NCBI RefSeq assembly: GCF_004786035.1
Contig: NZ_CP035088.1
Coordinates: forward strand, 1,524,001-1,588,000
Reading direction: 5' to 3'
Source: Pseudomonas viciae
GTDB lineage: Bacteria; Pseudomonadota; Gammaproteobacteria; Pseudomonadales; Pseudomonadaceae
DNA: 64,000 bases
This document shows positions 53,881 to 63,413 of this stretch, in pieces. Positions within the stretch are counted from its first letter, which is position 1, and each line of letters begins with the position of its first letter. Under the pieces are notes generated by a model. The model saw nothing but the letters and a program-made list of their open reading frames with translations. It made no database searches and had not been told where the DNA came from. Made by a program: the position numbers and the translations under genes.

Positions 53881-55465
53881 TGTCCAGCGCCTCGGGCAGC
53901 AGGTTCGGGTAGTCGAGGGTGTAATGCAGTCCCCGGCTTTCCTTGCGCTCCATGGCCGAGCGGATCATCAACTCGGCCACCTGGGCCAGATTGCGCAGTT
54001 CGATCAGGTCGCGGCTGACCTTATAGTTACTGTAGAACTCATCGATTTCATCGAGCAGCAGGCGCACCCGATGCTGCGCCCTTTGCAGGCGCTTGTTGGT
54101 GCGCACGATGCCGACATAGTCCCACATGAAACGCCGCAACTCGTCCCAGTTGTGCGCAATGATCACGTCTTCATCCGAATCGGTGACCTGACTGGCATCC
54201 CAAGAGGGCAGGGCGGCAGGAATGGCGATCTGCGGCAACTGTTCAAGAATGTCTGCCGCTGCCGAGCGCGCATAGACGAAACATTCCAGCAGCGAGTTGC
54301 TGGCCATGCGGTTGGCGCCGTGCAGGCCGGTGAAGCTGGTTTCGCCAATGGCATACAGGCCAGGCACGTCGGTGCGACCCTGCTGGTCGACCATCACGCC
54401 ACCGCAGGTGTAATGCGCCGCCGGTACCACCGGAATCGGTTGCTTGGTGATGTCGATGGAAAACTCCAGGCAGCGCTCGTACACCGTCGGGAAGTGACTC
54501 TTGATGAACGCTTCGGGCTTGTGGCTGATGTCCAGGTAAACGCAATCGATGCCCAGGCGCTTCATTTCATGGTCGATGGCCCGGGCGACGATGTCCCGTG
54601 GCGCCAGTTCGGCGCGCGGATCGAAGCGTTGCATGAAGCGTTCGCCGTTGGGCAGCTTCAAGTGAGCGCCTTCGCCACGCAGGGCCTCGGTCACCAGGAA
54701 GCTCTTGGCCAGTGGATGATAAAGGCAGGTGGGGTGAAATTGATTGAACTCCAGGTTCGCCACCCGGCAACCCGAGCGCCAGGCCATGGCAATGCCGTCA
54801 CCGCAGGCGCCGTCGGGGTTACTGGTATAGAGGTAGACTTTCGCTGCACCACCGGAGGCCAGGATCACGAAGCGCGCGCCGTAGGTGTCGACTTCGCCGG
54901 TGCCGCGATTGAGCACGTAGGCGCCCAGGCAACGATCGCCGTCCAGGCCCAGGCGCTTTTCGGTGATCAGGTCAACCGCGACGCGCTGTTCCAGCAACTC
55001 GATGTTCGGCCGTTGCCGGGCTTGGGCGAGCAGGGTCTTGAAGATCGCCGCACCGGTGGCATCAGCCGCGTGAATGATGCGCCGATGACTGTGGCCGCCT
55101 TCGCGAGTCAAATGAAACTCGAAACCACCGTCCTCGGTGCCGGATTGCTCGTCACGGGTGAACGGCACGCCCTGGTCGATCAGCCACTGGATGGCTTCCC
55201 GGCTGTGCTCGACGGTGAAGCGCACCGCTTCTGGGTTGCACAGGCCTCCGCCGGCGTTGAGGGTATCTTCGACGTGGGACTCAATGGTGTCGGTATCATC
55301 CAGCACGGCGGCGACGCCACCCTGGGCCCAGAATGTCGAACCGTTGGCCAGGTCGCCTTTGCTCAGTACTGCAATACGCAGATGCTCGGGCAAAGTCAGG
55401 GCAAGGCTCAATCCGGCGGCGCCGCTGCCGATTACCAGAACATCGTGTTGAAACTGTTGGCTCAT
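53849..55465 (-). CDS. nadB: L-aspartate oxidase NadB
   Basis: A 538-residue flavoprotein that oxidises L-aspartate to iminoaspartate, the first step of NAD synthesis. FAD binding is by [13 protein letters not shown] at about residues 11-23, with [21 protein letters not shown] in the core and the [10 protein letters not shown] catalytic region. Length is normal. Its 3' end overlaps ygfX. Confidence 0.97.
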   Translation of the reverse strand: MSQQFQHDVLVIGSGAAGLSLALTLPEHLRIAVLSKGDLANGSTFWAQGGVAAVLDDTDTIESHVEDTLNAGGGLCNPEAVRFTVEHSREAIQWLIDQGVPFTRDEQSGTEDGGFEFHLTREGGHSHRRIIHAADATGAAIFKTLLAQARQRPNIELLEQRVAVDLITEKRLGLDGDRCLGAYVLNRGTGEVDTYGARFVILASGGAAKVYLYTSNPDGACGDGIAMAWRSGCRVANLEFNQFHPTCLYHPLAKSFLVTEALRGEGAHLKLPNGERFMQRFDPRAELAPRDIVARAIDHEMKRLGIDCVYLDISHKPEAFIKSHFPTVYERCLEFSIDITKQPIPVVPAAHYTCGGVMVDQQGRTDVPGLYAIGETSFTGLHGANRMASNSLLECFVYARSAAADILEQLPQIAIPAALPSWDASQVTDSDEDVIIAHNWDELRRFMWDYVGIVRTNKRLQRAQHRVRLLLDEIDEFYSNYKVSRDLIELRNLAQVAELMIRSAMERKESRGLHYTLDYPNLLPEALDTILVPPTYAD

Positions 55466-56023
55466 TTGGAAGGTTTCCGCTCAAAGCGACCCGGGTCGGG
55501 GTTGGCGCAAGACACCGCTTTAACGGGTCAGGCAGCCACGCAGCCCACTAGTATATAGAGGGGGGGATCGGCACAATAGCCGGGCATTCATGGCAATGTG
55601 AAACCAGCGTGACGCAAAAGCGGCACGCTTCGTCGGATCACGATTTCGCTGGATGGGCGATAAGGCGGCCTTTTCGAGGACAGAACACTGTTTATCTCGT
55701 CACGGTTGCCCAATGTTCAATTCACAGAGCTATAAATAGCGGGAACTTTTGCTGCACGCCTACGTTCAATAGACGGTTGTCTGCAAAAGGGAGCAGCGTC
55801 GGGTTGGTGCAAGATTTCGATTGGAGTCTCTGCCGACAGGCCCGGCGACAGATTATTCGCGCAGCCGGGGAATCTCGCGCTGCGTTTTTCGTGCGTGCCG
55901 AGATCAGAGCGCGCCGGAAACTTGCTTGAAAGGGGGAGAACTTTTGCGAAAAGCCCGAGTCTATGTTTGCAAGCCCGGTCAATTAGTAATGCAAGCCTCC
56001 TTCGAGCTTATCGAGGAGTGTTC
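55466..56023. other. Intergenic region between nadB and algU
   Basis: 558 bp with no supported gene. It contains the nadB promoter and the algU promoters. GAACTT at 55743-55748 followed by 16 nt and TTCAA is a weaker second AlgU-type candidate besides that at 55938. TATATAGAG at about 55551 could be a nadB -10 region. Confidence 0.5.
55938..55964 (+). promoter_or_regulatory. AlgU-dependent promoter of algU
   Basis: GAACTT (55938-55943), 16-nt spacer, TCTAT (55960-55964) matches the AlgU/RpoE consensus GAACTT-N16-TCTGA with two changes in the -10 box. It is about 60 bp upstream of algU and implies autoregulation. Confidence 0.7.
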
Positions 56024-56605
56024 ATGCTAACCCAGGAAGAGGATCAGCAGCTGGTCGAGCGCGTACAACGCGGCGACAAGCGAGCTTTCGATCTGTTAGT
56101 GCTGAAATACCAGCACAAAATTCTCGGGTTGATCGTGCGTTTCGTGCACGACACCCATGAAGCGCAAGATGTTGCTCAGGAAGCCTTCATCAAGGCCTAC
56201 CGCGCACTTGGTAATTTCCGCGGGGACAGCGCGTTTTACACGTGGCTTTACCGCATCGCCATTAACACGGCGAAAAACTATCTGGTTTCACGCGGCCGCC
56301 GGCCGCCGGATAGCGATGTGAGTTCTGAAGATGCGGAGTTCTATGACGGCGATCATGGCCTCAAGGATCTCGAATCACCGGAACGAGCGTTGCTGCGGGA
56401 TGAGATTGAGGGCACTGTCCATCGAACCATCCAGCAATTACCCGAAGATTTGCGTACGGCTTTAACTTTACGTGAGTTTGACGGTCTGAGTTACGAAGAC
56501 ATTGCGAGCGTCATGCAATGTCCGGTGGGTACCGTGCGCTCCCGGATTTTCCGCGCCCGGGAGGCCATCGACAAAGCCCTGCAACCTTTGTTGCAGGAAA
56601 ACTGA
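56024..56605 (+). CDS. algU: ECF sigma factor AlgU (RpoE, sigma-22)
   Basis: A 193-residue group IV sigma factor. Region 2 holds DTHEAQDVAQEAFIKAYRALGNFRGDSAFYTWLYRIAINTAKN, and region 4 is QLPEDLRTALTLREFDGLSYEDIASVMQCPVGTVRSRIFRAREAID; sequence matches AlgU closely. It directs envelope-stress and exopolysaccharide genes. The start at 56024 has GAGGAG 6 nt upstream. It is first in algU-mucA-mucB-mucD. Confidence 0.97.
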   Translation: MLTQEEDQQLVERVQRGDKRAFDLLVLKYQHKILGLIVRFVHDTHEAQDVAQEAFIKAYRALGNFRGDSAFYTWLYRIAINTAKNYLVSRGRRPPDSDVSSEDAEFYDGDHGLKDLESPERALLRDEIEGTVHRTIQQLPEDLRTALTLREFDGLSYEDIASVMQCPVGTVRSRIFRAREAIDKALQPLLQEN

Positions 56606-56635
56606 GACAGCGGCGACAGCCAAGAGAGGAACGCC

Positions 56636-57223
56636 ATGAGTCGTGAAGCCCTGCAGGAATCGCTGTCCGCAGTGATGGATAACGAAGCGGACGAACTGGA
56701 ATTGCGTCGGGTATTGAATGCCTTCGACGATGTTGAAACCCGTGAGACCTGGGCTCGTTACCAGATCGCCCGGGCTGTTATGCACAAGGACTTGCTGCTT
56801 CCTCGCCTGGACATCGCTGCGGCCGTTTCTGCTGCATTGGCTGACGAAGCCGTACCGGCAAAAGCTTCCCGCGGACCATGGCGCAGCCTGGGTCGCCTGG
56901 CAGTTGCCGCCTCGGTTACCGTAGCCGTTTTGGCCGGTGTACGTCTGTACAACCAGGATGAGATTGCCGGCGTGCAGATGGCGCAGCAGTCCACCCAGCC
57001 AGGCCTGGCCGCTCCACAGGTCAAAGGCCCAGCGGTACTGGCCGGTTACAGCGAAGGTTCGGAAGCCGCAGGCCCAATGGTCAACGGTGTTCTGCAAGGC
57101 CAACCAGGCTGGCATGATCAGCGTCTGCCCAACTACCTGCGTCAGCATGCTCAGCAAGCTGCCTTGAAAGGTACTGAAAGCGCGCTGCCTTACGCCCGTG
57201 CAGCCAGTTTGGAAAACCGTTAA
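56636..57223 (+). CDS. mucA: Anti-sigma factor MucA
   Basis: A 195-residue single-pass inner-membrane protein. The cytosolic N-terminal part (about 1-80) has the AlgU-binding sequence ALQESLSAVMDNEADELELRRVL; a transmembrane helix is at about 86-104. The periplasmic tail ends in the AlgW-recognition region. The gene is full length, with no frameshift of the mucoid type. It lies 30 bp after algU. Confidence 0.96.
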   Translation: MSREALQESLSAVMDNEADELELRRVLNAFDDVETRETWARYQIARAVMHKDLLLPRLDIAAAVSAALADEAVPAKASRGPWRSLGRLAVAASVTVAVLAGVRLYNQDEIAGVQMAQQSTQPGLAAPQVKGPAVLAGYSEGSEAAGPMVNGVLQGQPGWHDQRLPNYLRQHAQQAALKGTESALPYARAASLENR

Positions 57224-57240
57224 CAGAGTAAGGAAGACCA

Positions 57241-58188
57241 TTGCGCGCCATACCTCTATTCACGCTTCTGCTTGGTGGCTGGTGTGCGGTTCCAGCCTAT
57301 GCCGGTGAGGCTCAAGACTGGTTGAATCGTCTGAGTCAAGCCGAGCAACAGCAAAGCTTCCAGGGCACTTTCGTTTACGAGCGCAACGGTAGTTTTTCTA
57401 CCCATAACATCTGGCATCGTGTCCAGAATGGCAAAGTCCGCGAGCGGTTACTCCAGCTCGATGGCTCGGCACAGGAAGTCGTACGCATTGATGGGCATAC
57501 TCAATGCGTCAGCGGCTCCTTGATCGCAGGGCTGGGCAATACGCCTGACGGCACAGCACGTGCGCTTGATCCGCAAAAACTCAAGAATTGGTATGACCTG
57601 GCCGTCATTGGCAAGTCACGCGTGGCCGGGCGTCAGGCGGTCATTGTGGCTGTGACGCCCAAGGACCAGCATCGCTATGGTTTTGAGCTGCATCTGGACA
57701 AAGAGACTGGCCTGCCGCTCAAGTCGTTGTTGCTCAATGACAAAGGCCAATTGCTCGAACGCTTTCAGTTCACTCGCTTGAATATTGCCGACCCCTCGGA
57801 CGGCGAGCTGCAAGCCAGTGCGGACTGCAAGGCTGTTGCACAGGAACCTGATAAGACCGATGCAGTGAAAACTGCCTGGCATTCGGACTGGCTTCCACCC
57901 GGTTTCGAATTGGCCAGCAGCACCGCGCGCAAGGATCCGGACACCCAGGTCCAGGTCAATAGCCTGATGTATGACGACGGCCTGGCTCGCTTCTCGGTGT
58001 TCCTCGAGCCGTTGAACGGCGCCACTGTCACCGATACGCGCACTCAACTTGGCCCGACGGCTGCCGTCTCTCGTCGCCTTACGACGCCTCAAGGCGAAAT
58101 GATGGTCACGGTGGTTGGCGAGATTCCGATCGGGACGGCGGAACGGATCGCGCTCTCCATGCGTTCCGACGTTACGGCGACTCAGTAA
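57241..58188 (+). CDS. mucB: MucB, periplasmic negative regulator of AlgU
   Basis: A 315-residue protein with a signal peptide (about residues 1-20, AYA-GE). The mature part is lipid-binding-like (DWLNRLSQAEQQQSFQGTFVYERNG). It binds the periplasmic part of MucA and shields it from proteolysis. Translation starts at TTG with AAGGAAG upstream. It lies 17 bp after mucA. Confidence 0.94.
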   Translation: MRAIPLFTLLLGGWCAVPAYAGEAQDWLNRLSQAEQQQSFQGTFVYERNGSFSTHNIWHRVQNGKVRERLLQLDGSAQEVVRIDGHTQCVSGSLIAGLGNTPDGTARALDPQKLKNWYDLAVIGKSRVAGRQAVIVAVTPKDQHRYGFELHLDKETGLPLKSLLLNDKGQLLERFQFTRLNIADPSDGELQASADCKAVAQEPDKTDAVKTAWHSDWLPPGFELASSTARKDPDTQVQVNSLMYDDGLARFSVFLEPLNGATVTDTRTQLGPTAAVSRRLTTPQGEMMVTVVGEIPIGTAERIALSMRSDVTATQ

Positions 58189-58418
58189 CGTGCTGTTTGG
58201 GTGGTTCGATTGCGCAAGAGGCTGATAACGCCAGGGCTTGATCGAAATGCCGAAACTTCCTGTCAGCATTTTCATTTGCAAAACTTCCTGTTTTTTTCTA
58301 TAGGTCAGAGCCGCTCGGCTCTGGCCTTGTCTGTTCCCGGAACAAAAATACCGGCGTATCTTGCCTTGGTGTTTCTTGCTCCATATCGCTTAACCATGCT
58401 CGTCGTAACGGGAGCCGT

Positions 58419-59849
58419 ATGTCGATACCACGCTTGAAAACCTATCTCTCCATTTTTGCCACCGTGCTGGTGCTCGGTCAGGCCGTTCCTGCGGTAGCGG
58501 TCGAATTGCCTGACTTCACGCAACTGGTTGAACAGGCCTCGCCTGCGGTGGTGAACATCAGCACGACCCAGAAACTGCCGGATCGCCGCGTATCGGACCA
58601 ACAGATGCCTGACCTGGAAGGTTTGCCGCCGATGCTGCGCGAGTTCTTCGAGCGCGGCATGCCGCAGCAGCCGCGTTCACCCGGCGGTGGCCGCCAGCGT
58701 GAAGCGCAGTCCCTGGGCTCGGGCTTCATTATTTCGCCCGATGGTTACATTCTGACCAATAACCATGTGATCGCCGATGCCGATGAGATCCTGGTGCGTC
58801 TGGCCGATCGCAGTGAGCTCAAGGCCAAGCTGATTGGCACCGACCCACGCTCCGACGTGGCGCTGCTGAAAATCGAAGGCAAGGACCTGCCAGTACTCAA
58901 GTTGGGCAAATCCCAAGACTTGAAAGCCGGCCAGTGGGTGGTGGCGATCGGTTCGCCGTTCGGCTTCGACCACACCGTGACCCAAGGTATCGTCAGTGCC
59001 ATCGGCCGCAGCCTGCCGAACGAAAACTACGTGCCGTTCATCCAGACCGACGTGCCGATCAACCCGGGTAACTCCGGTGGTCCGCTGTTCAACCTTGCCG
59101 GTGAAGTGGTGGGTATCAACTCCCAGATCTACACCCGTTCGGGTGGCTTCATGGGCGTGTCCTTCGCCATTCCAATCGATGTGGCGATGGACGTCTCCAA
59201 CCAACTGAAAAGCGAAGGCAAGGTCAGCCGCGGCTGGTTGGGCGTGGTCATCCAGGAAGTGAACAAGGACCTGGCCGAGTCGTTTGGGCTGGAGAAACCA
59301 GCCGGTGCGCTGGTGGCGCAGATCCAGGAAGGTGGGCCAGCTGCCAAGGGTGGCCTGCAAGTGGGTGACGTGATTCTGAGCATGAATGATCAGCCGATCG
59401 TCATGTCCGCCGACCTGCCTCACTTGGTTGGCGCTCTCAAAGCCGGTGCCAAGGCCAATTTGGAAGTGATTCGCGAGGGCAAGCGCAAGAACGTCGAATT
59501 GACCGTCGGCGCCATCCCTGAAGAAGGCAAGGAGCTGGATTCGCTGCCTAAGTCCGGTGTCGAGCGCAGCAGCAACCGCCTGGGCGTGGCTGTGGCGGAG
59601 CTTACCGAGGAGCAGAAGCGTACTCTGGAGCTCCAAGGGGGCGTAGTGATCAAGGAGGTGCAAGAAGGTCCTGCCGCCCTGATCGGCCTGCAGCCGGGTG
59701 ACATCATCACGCACCTGAACAACCAGGCAATCAGTTCCGCCAAGGAATTTACTGATATAGCCAAGGCACTGCCGAAGAATCGTTCGGTGTCGATGCGGGT
59801 TCTGCGTCAGGGACGTGCGAGCTTCATCACCTTCAAGCTGGCCGAATGA
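58419..59849 (+). CDS. mucD: MucD, periplasmic HtrA/DegP-type serine protease
   Basis: A 476-residue protease with a signal peptide (about 1-27). The catalytic triad is H116 (TNNHVIA), D146 (RSDVAL) and S219 (NPGNSGGP), and two PDZ domains follow (about 265-360 and 380-470). It clears misfolded periplasmic protein and negatively affects AlgU activity. It lies 230 bp after mucB with no mucC between. A terminator follows. Confidence 0.96.
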   Translation: MSIPRLKTYLSIFATVLVLGQAVPAVAVELPDFTQLVEQASPAVVNISTTQKLPDRRVSDQQMPDLEGLPPMLREFFERGMPQQPRSPGGGRQREAQSLGSGFIISPDGYILTNNHVIADADEILVRLADRSELKAKLIGTDPRSDVALLKIEGKDLPVLKLGKSQDLKAGQWVVAIGSPFGFDHTVTQGIVSAIGRSLPNENYVPFIQTDVPINPGNSGGPLFNLAGEVVGINSQIYTRSGGFMGVSFAIPIDVAMDVSNQLKSEGKVSRGWLGVVIQEVNKDLAESFGLEKPAGALVAQIQEGGPAAKGGLQVGDVILSMNDQPIVMSADLPHLVGALKAGAKANLEVIREGKRKNVELTVGAIPEEGKELDSLPKSGVERSSNRLGVAVAELTEEQKRTLELQGGVVIKEVQEGPAALIGLQPGDIITHLNNQAISSAKEFTDIAKALPKNRSVSMRVLRQGRASFITFKLAE

Positions 59850-59866
59850 CCGGTTAGCGGCTCAAT

Positions 59867-59897
59867 AAAAAACCGCCTCGATAGAGGCGGTTTTTTT
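59867..59897 (+). terminator. Rho-independent terminator of the mucD end
   Basis: AAAACCGCCTC-GATA-GAGGCGGTTTTTTT: perfect stem with T-run, 17 bp after the mucD stop. The symmetrical A-run means it may also serve the convergent bepA gene. Confidence 0.93.
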
Positions 59898-59912
59898 GTG
59901 CGCGCTGAATAC

Positions 59913-61346
59913 TCAGCCCATCATGTCCTTGACCATGCGTTCCTGCTCCATGAGCTCTCGCTGGCGGGCATCGATGCGTGACGACAGCGGGAAATTGGTG
60001 CCGGCACGGCGTTTGGCGAAGTCCAGTTGCTGGATGGCCTGGCGGTAATCGCCCACCAGGGCGAAGTACTCGGCACGCGCCTGGTGCAAGCCGATGATAT
60101 TGCCCGACAGACCACGGGTCTCGGCCACCATGTACCAGATGTCCGGGTCGTCCGGGCGGGTCTTGAGCAGGCTCTCCAGGGCTTTCTCGGCGTCGGCGGG
60201 GCGGTTCTGCTTGAGCAGCAGGTCGACGCGCACCTGATTGAGCGGGTAGTTGCCCGGGTATTGGCTGAGCATCCGGTCGACGCGAGATTGAGCGTCGGCC
60301 AGCTTGTTGCTGGTGATGTCCAGATCCACCTGGGCCAGGTTGTAGATGATCTCGTTGGGCGATTTGGCCAGCAGCGGCTTGAGGTTCTCCCTGGCTTCAT
60401 TCAACTGGCCACCCTTGATCTGCGCAATCGCCAGGCCATAGCGAGCCACGTCGTTCTTTGGGTTCTCATCCAGTTGCGCCCGGAAGCGCTTGGCGCCCAG
60501 GCCCGGGGTCTCTTCATAGGTCAGTTGGACCCGGGCGCGAATCAGTTGATAGCGCATGCTGTCCTCGATACCGCCCGGCCTGGCCTGTTCGGCGCGGTTA
60601 CGGGTGTCGGCGATCCGCGATTCGGTCACCGGGTGAGTCAGCAGGAATTCGGGTGGTTTGGCGTCAAAACGATACTGGCGCATCAGGCGCTCGAACATGG
60701 TTGGCATGGATCGCGGATCGTAGCCGGCTTTCTCCAGGTTCTGGATACCGATGCGGTCGGCTTCCTGTTCGTTCTGGCGAGAGAAGCGCCGTTGCTCCTG
60801 GATGGCGGCCGCCTGGGTCCCGGCAATGGCCGCGATCCCCGCGTCACCGCCACCGGCGGCGGCTATCACGATACCGGCCAGCAGCGCTGCCATCATTGGC
60901 ACCTGCATGCGTTGCTGGGCTTCGACGCCGCGGGCAAAGTGGCGTTGCGACAAGTGGGCCAGTTCGTGGGCCATGACCGAAGCGTACTCGCCTTCGGTCT
61001 GTGCGTTGAGGAACAGGCCACCGTTGACCCCGACAATGCCGCCAGGAGCGGCAAAGGCGTTGAGCTGCGGACTGTTGATCAGAATGAACTCCAGGCGCCG
61101 GTCGTTGACCTGGCTGGTCTCCACCAGTTTGTAGACGCTGGACTCGACGTAGTCCTTGAGCTGTGGATCGTTGAGCTGTGAAACCTGGCTGCGCAGCAGG
61201 GCCAGCCAGGCGCGGCCCAACTGGTGTTCCTGTTCCGGCGAGACGATGGCAGAACTGGCGTCGCCAAGTGACGGCAAGTCGTCGGCGAAGCCTGGTGAGG
61301 CAAGCAGGCAGGCAAGCGTCAGCAGGGTAGGGCGCAGAAATGTCAT
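59913..61346 (-). CDS. bepA: BepA-like periplasmic M48 metalloprotease with TPR
   Basis: A 477-residue protein: signal peptide (about 1-21, GFA-DD), an M48 peptidase domain with the zinc motif HELAHLSQRH (about 129-138) and EQEADRIG for the third ligand, then TPR repeats (about 300-460). Homologues degrade or aid assembly of outer-membrane proteins such as LptD and BamA. The start at 61346 begins the signal peptide directly, in preference to 61367. It is divergent from the TusA-like gene. Confidence 0.9.
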   Translation of the reverse strand: MTFLRPTLLTLACLLASPGFADDLPSLGDASSAIVSPEQEHQLGRAWLALLRSQVSQLNDPQLKDYVESSVYKLVETSQVNDRRLEFILINSPQLNAFAAPGGIVGVNGGLFLNAQTEGEYASVMAHELAHLSQRHFARGVEAQQRMQVPMMAALLAGIVIAAAGGGDAGIAAIAGTQAAAIQEQRRFSRQNEQEADRIGIQNLEKAGYDPRSMPTMFERLMRQYRFDAKPPEFLLTHPVTESRIADTRNRAEQARPGGIEDSMRYQLIRARVQLTYEETPGLGAKRFRAQLDENPKNDVARYGLAIAQIKGGQLNEARENLKPLLAKSPNEIIYNLAQVDLDITSNKLADAQSRVDRMLSQYPGNYPLNQVRVDLLLKQNRPADAEKALESLLKTRPDDPDIWYMVAETRGLSGNIIGLHQARAEYFALVGDYRQAIQQLDFAKRRAGTNFPLSSRIDARQRELMEQERMVKDMMG

Positions 61347-61444
61347 GCACGAAGCCTTAGTCGACAAAGACCCTACTGTAGCCGGACACCGGGCCCGGGA
61401 CCAGATATTCTAAGCCGCTCAACCACCTGCTGCGGAGCGAACCG

Positions 61445-61684
61445 ATGACCGATGCTGTAGCCCACGATGCCGAATTGGACGCCAGCGGCCTGAATTGTCC
61501 GTTGCCGTTGCTCAAGGCCAAGCTGGAACTCAATCGCCTGGCCAGCGGTGCCGTGCTCAAGGTGACCGCGACGGACGCGGGTTCCCAGCGCGACTTCCGC
61601 ACCTTCGCCCGGCTGGCCGGTCATACGCTGCTGCGTGAAGAAGACGATAACGGCATCTACCGTTACTGGCTGAAGAAAGCCTGA
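61445..61684 (+). CDS. TusA/SirA-family sulfur carrier protein
   Basis: A 79-residue protein with the catalytic Cys in LNCPLPLLKAK (C18) and a LKVTATDAGSQRDFRTFARLAGH core typical of the TusA fold. It probably carries persulfide sulfur. It is 29 bp upstream of the permease gene and likely co-transcribed. Confidence 0.9.
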   Translation: MTDAVAHDAELDASGLNCPLPLLKAKLELNRLASGAVLKVTATDAGSQRDFRTFARLAGHTLLREEDDNGIYRYWLKKA

Positions 61685-61713
61685 AAATCGACTGCGTTTC
61701 TTAAGGATTTTTA

Positions 61714-62784
61714 ATGTTCAAAGTGTTACGCGACTGGATCCAGCGCTACTTCTCCGACGAAGAGGCCGTGGTGCTGGCAGTGCTGCTGTTCCTGGCCTTT
61801 ACGGCAGTCCTCACCTTGGGCGGCATGCTGGCACCCGTGCTGGCCGGGATGGTGCTGGCGTATCTGATGCAAGGCCTGGTCACGACGCTGGAGCGTCTGC
61901 GACTACCCGGCAGCGTGGCGGTCGGGCTGGTGTTCGCCCTGTTCATGGGTTTGTTGGTGGTGTTCATCGTGGTGATCGTACCGCTGCTCTGGCACCAGTT
62001 GGTGACGTTGTTCAACGAGCTGCCGGGGATGCTCGCGAAATGGCAATCCCTGCTGTTACTGCTCCCCGAGCGCTACCCGCACCTGGTATCCGACGAGCAG
62101 GTGTTGCAGACCATCGAAGTGGTGCGTGGCCAGATCGGCAAGTTCGGCCAGTGGGCGCTGACGTTTTCGCTGTCCAGTCTACCGCTGTTGGTGAACATCA
62201 TGATCTACCTGGTGCTGGTGCCGATTCTGGTGTTTTTCTTCCTCAAGGATCGGCAAATGATCGGGCGCTGGGTCCGTGGCTACCTGCCCCGTGAGCGGGC
62301 GCTGATTACCCGGGTCGCCCAGGAGATGAATCGCCAGATCGCCAATTACATTCGCGGAAAAGTCATCGAGATTTTCATCTGCGGCGCGGCGACCTACGTC
62401 GGTTTCGTGGCCCTGGGGCTCAATTATTCCGCCCTGTTGGCGCTGCTGGTGGGCGTTTCGGTGGTGGTGCCCTACGTCGGTACCGTGGTCGTGACTGTGC
62501 CAGTGGCACTGATTGCGCTGTTCCAGTGGGGCTGGAGCGACCAGTTCATTTATCTGATGGCGGTCTACGGGATCATTCAGACGCTGGACGGCAACGTGCT
62601 GGTGCCACTGCTGTTCTCCGAGGCGGTGAACCTGCATCCGGTGGCAATTATCTGCGCGGTGTTACTGTTTGGCGGGTTGTGGGGCTTCTGGGGAGTGTTT
62701 TTTGCGATTCCCCTGGCGACGCTGTTCAAGGCGGTGCTGGATGCGTGGCCGAGCAAGGAGCCGGTGGTGGCGCCGTTGTTGTAG
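61714..62784 (+). CDS. AI-2E/PerM-family permease
   Basis: A 356-residue inner-membrane protein with about eight hydrophobic segments. LAGMVLAYLMQGLVTTLERL near the N-terminus, FFLKDRQMIGRWVRGYLPRE in the middle and GVFFAIPLATLFKAV near the C-terminus are family marks. Substrate is unknown; autoinducer-2 export applies to some relatives only. The pairing with a TusA-like protein and bepA is typical of Pseudomonas. Confidence 0.9.
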   Translation: MFKVLRDWIQRYFSDEEAVVLAVLLFLAFTAVLTLGGMLAPVLAGMVLAYLMQGLVTTLERLRLPGSVAVGLVFALFMGLLVVFIVVIVPLLWHQLVTLFNELPGMLAKWQSLLLLLPERYPHLVSDEQVLQTIEVVRGQIGKFGQWALTFSLSSLPLLVNIMIYLVLVPILVFFFLKDRQMIGRWVRGYLPRERALITRVAQEMNRQIANYIRGKVIEIFICGAATYVGFVALGLNYSALLALLVGVSVVVPYVGTVVVTVPVALIALFQWGWSDQFIYLMAVYGIIQTLDGNVLVPLLFSEAVNLHPVAIICAVLLFGGLWGFWGVFFAIPLATLFKAVLDAWPSKEPVVAPLL

Positions 62785-62820
62785 CGGTCAATCTGGTGTA
62801 GTCGATGAGGCTGATGATTC

Positions 62821-62905
62821 CTTCGCGAGCAAGCCTGCTCCCACATTGGATCTGCGGTGACCTGGTCATCACAGAACCTCTGTGGGAGCGGGTTTGCTCG
62901 CGAAG
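62821..62905. repeat. REP doublet, mixed arm substitutions
   Basis: CTTCGCGAGCAAGCCTGCTC and GTGGGAGCGGGTTTGCTCGC are inverted arms of the common family with single changes. It lies between the permease and bcp. Confidence 0.9.
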
Positions 62906-62929
62906 GGCCTGAAGCGCCCCAGGGTAAAG

Positions 62930-63403
62930 TCAGGCCTTGTTGAGCGCCTGAGCCGCCGCCAACACCGCCTCCACATGCCCTGGCACCTTCACGCCGCGCC
63001 ACTCCTGGCGCAGCACACCGTTCTTGTCGATCAGGAACGTGCTGCGATCAACGCCCAGATACTCTTTGCCATACAGCTTTTTCAGCTTGATCACGTCGAA
63101 CAACTGGCAGACGGCCTCGTCCTTGTCGCTGATCAGCTCGAAGGGGAATTCCTGCTTGCACTTAAAGTTCTCGTGGGACTTGAGGCTATCCCGGGAGACG
63201 CCGAACACTTCGGTGTTGGCGGCCTTGAACTGCGCATACTGGTCACGAAAACCCTGGCCTTCAGTGGTGCAGCCCGGAGTGCTGTCCTTGGGGTAGAAGT
63301 AAACCACCACCTGCTGGCCTTTGAGGGCGGCGAGGCTGACGGTCTGCCCGCTGGTGGCGGGCGCCTGGAAATCGGTAACCGGCTGGTCGACGGCAACGGT
63401 CAT
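62930..63403 (-). CDS. bcp: Peroxiredoxin Bcp (PrxQ)
   Basis: A 157-residue peroxiredoxin that reduces peroxides with thioredoxin. The peroxidatic Cys is C45 in YPKDSTPGCTTEG. The resolving Cys expected five residues later in E. coli-type Bcp is Gln here, so it may act as a 1-Cys type or use another Cys (about 84 or 97). It lies 10 bp after gcvR on the same strand. Confidence 0.93.
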   Translation of the reverse strand: MTVAVDQPVTDFQAPATSGQTVSLAALKGQQVVVYFYPKDSTPGCTTEGQGFRDQYAQFKAANTEVFGVSRDSLKSHENFKCKQEFPFELISDKDEAVCQLFDVIKLKKLYGKEYLGVDRSTFLIDKNGVLRQEWRGVKVPGHVEAVLAAAQALNKA

Positions 63404-63413
63404 GAACGCTTCC

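Noticed and set aside
53765..55558. Long 597-codon plus-strand frame opposite nadB
   Set aside because: It is the antisense of nadB, whose translation is unmistakable; high GC makes long shadow frames common.
58201..58437. 78-codon frame between mucB and mucD as a possible mucC
   Set aside because: No similarity to MucC in length or hydrophobic pattern, and it overlaps the mucD start in another frame.
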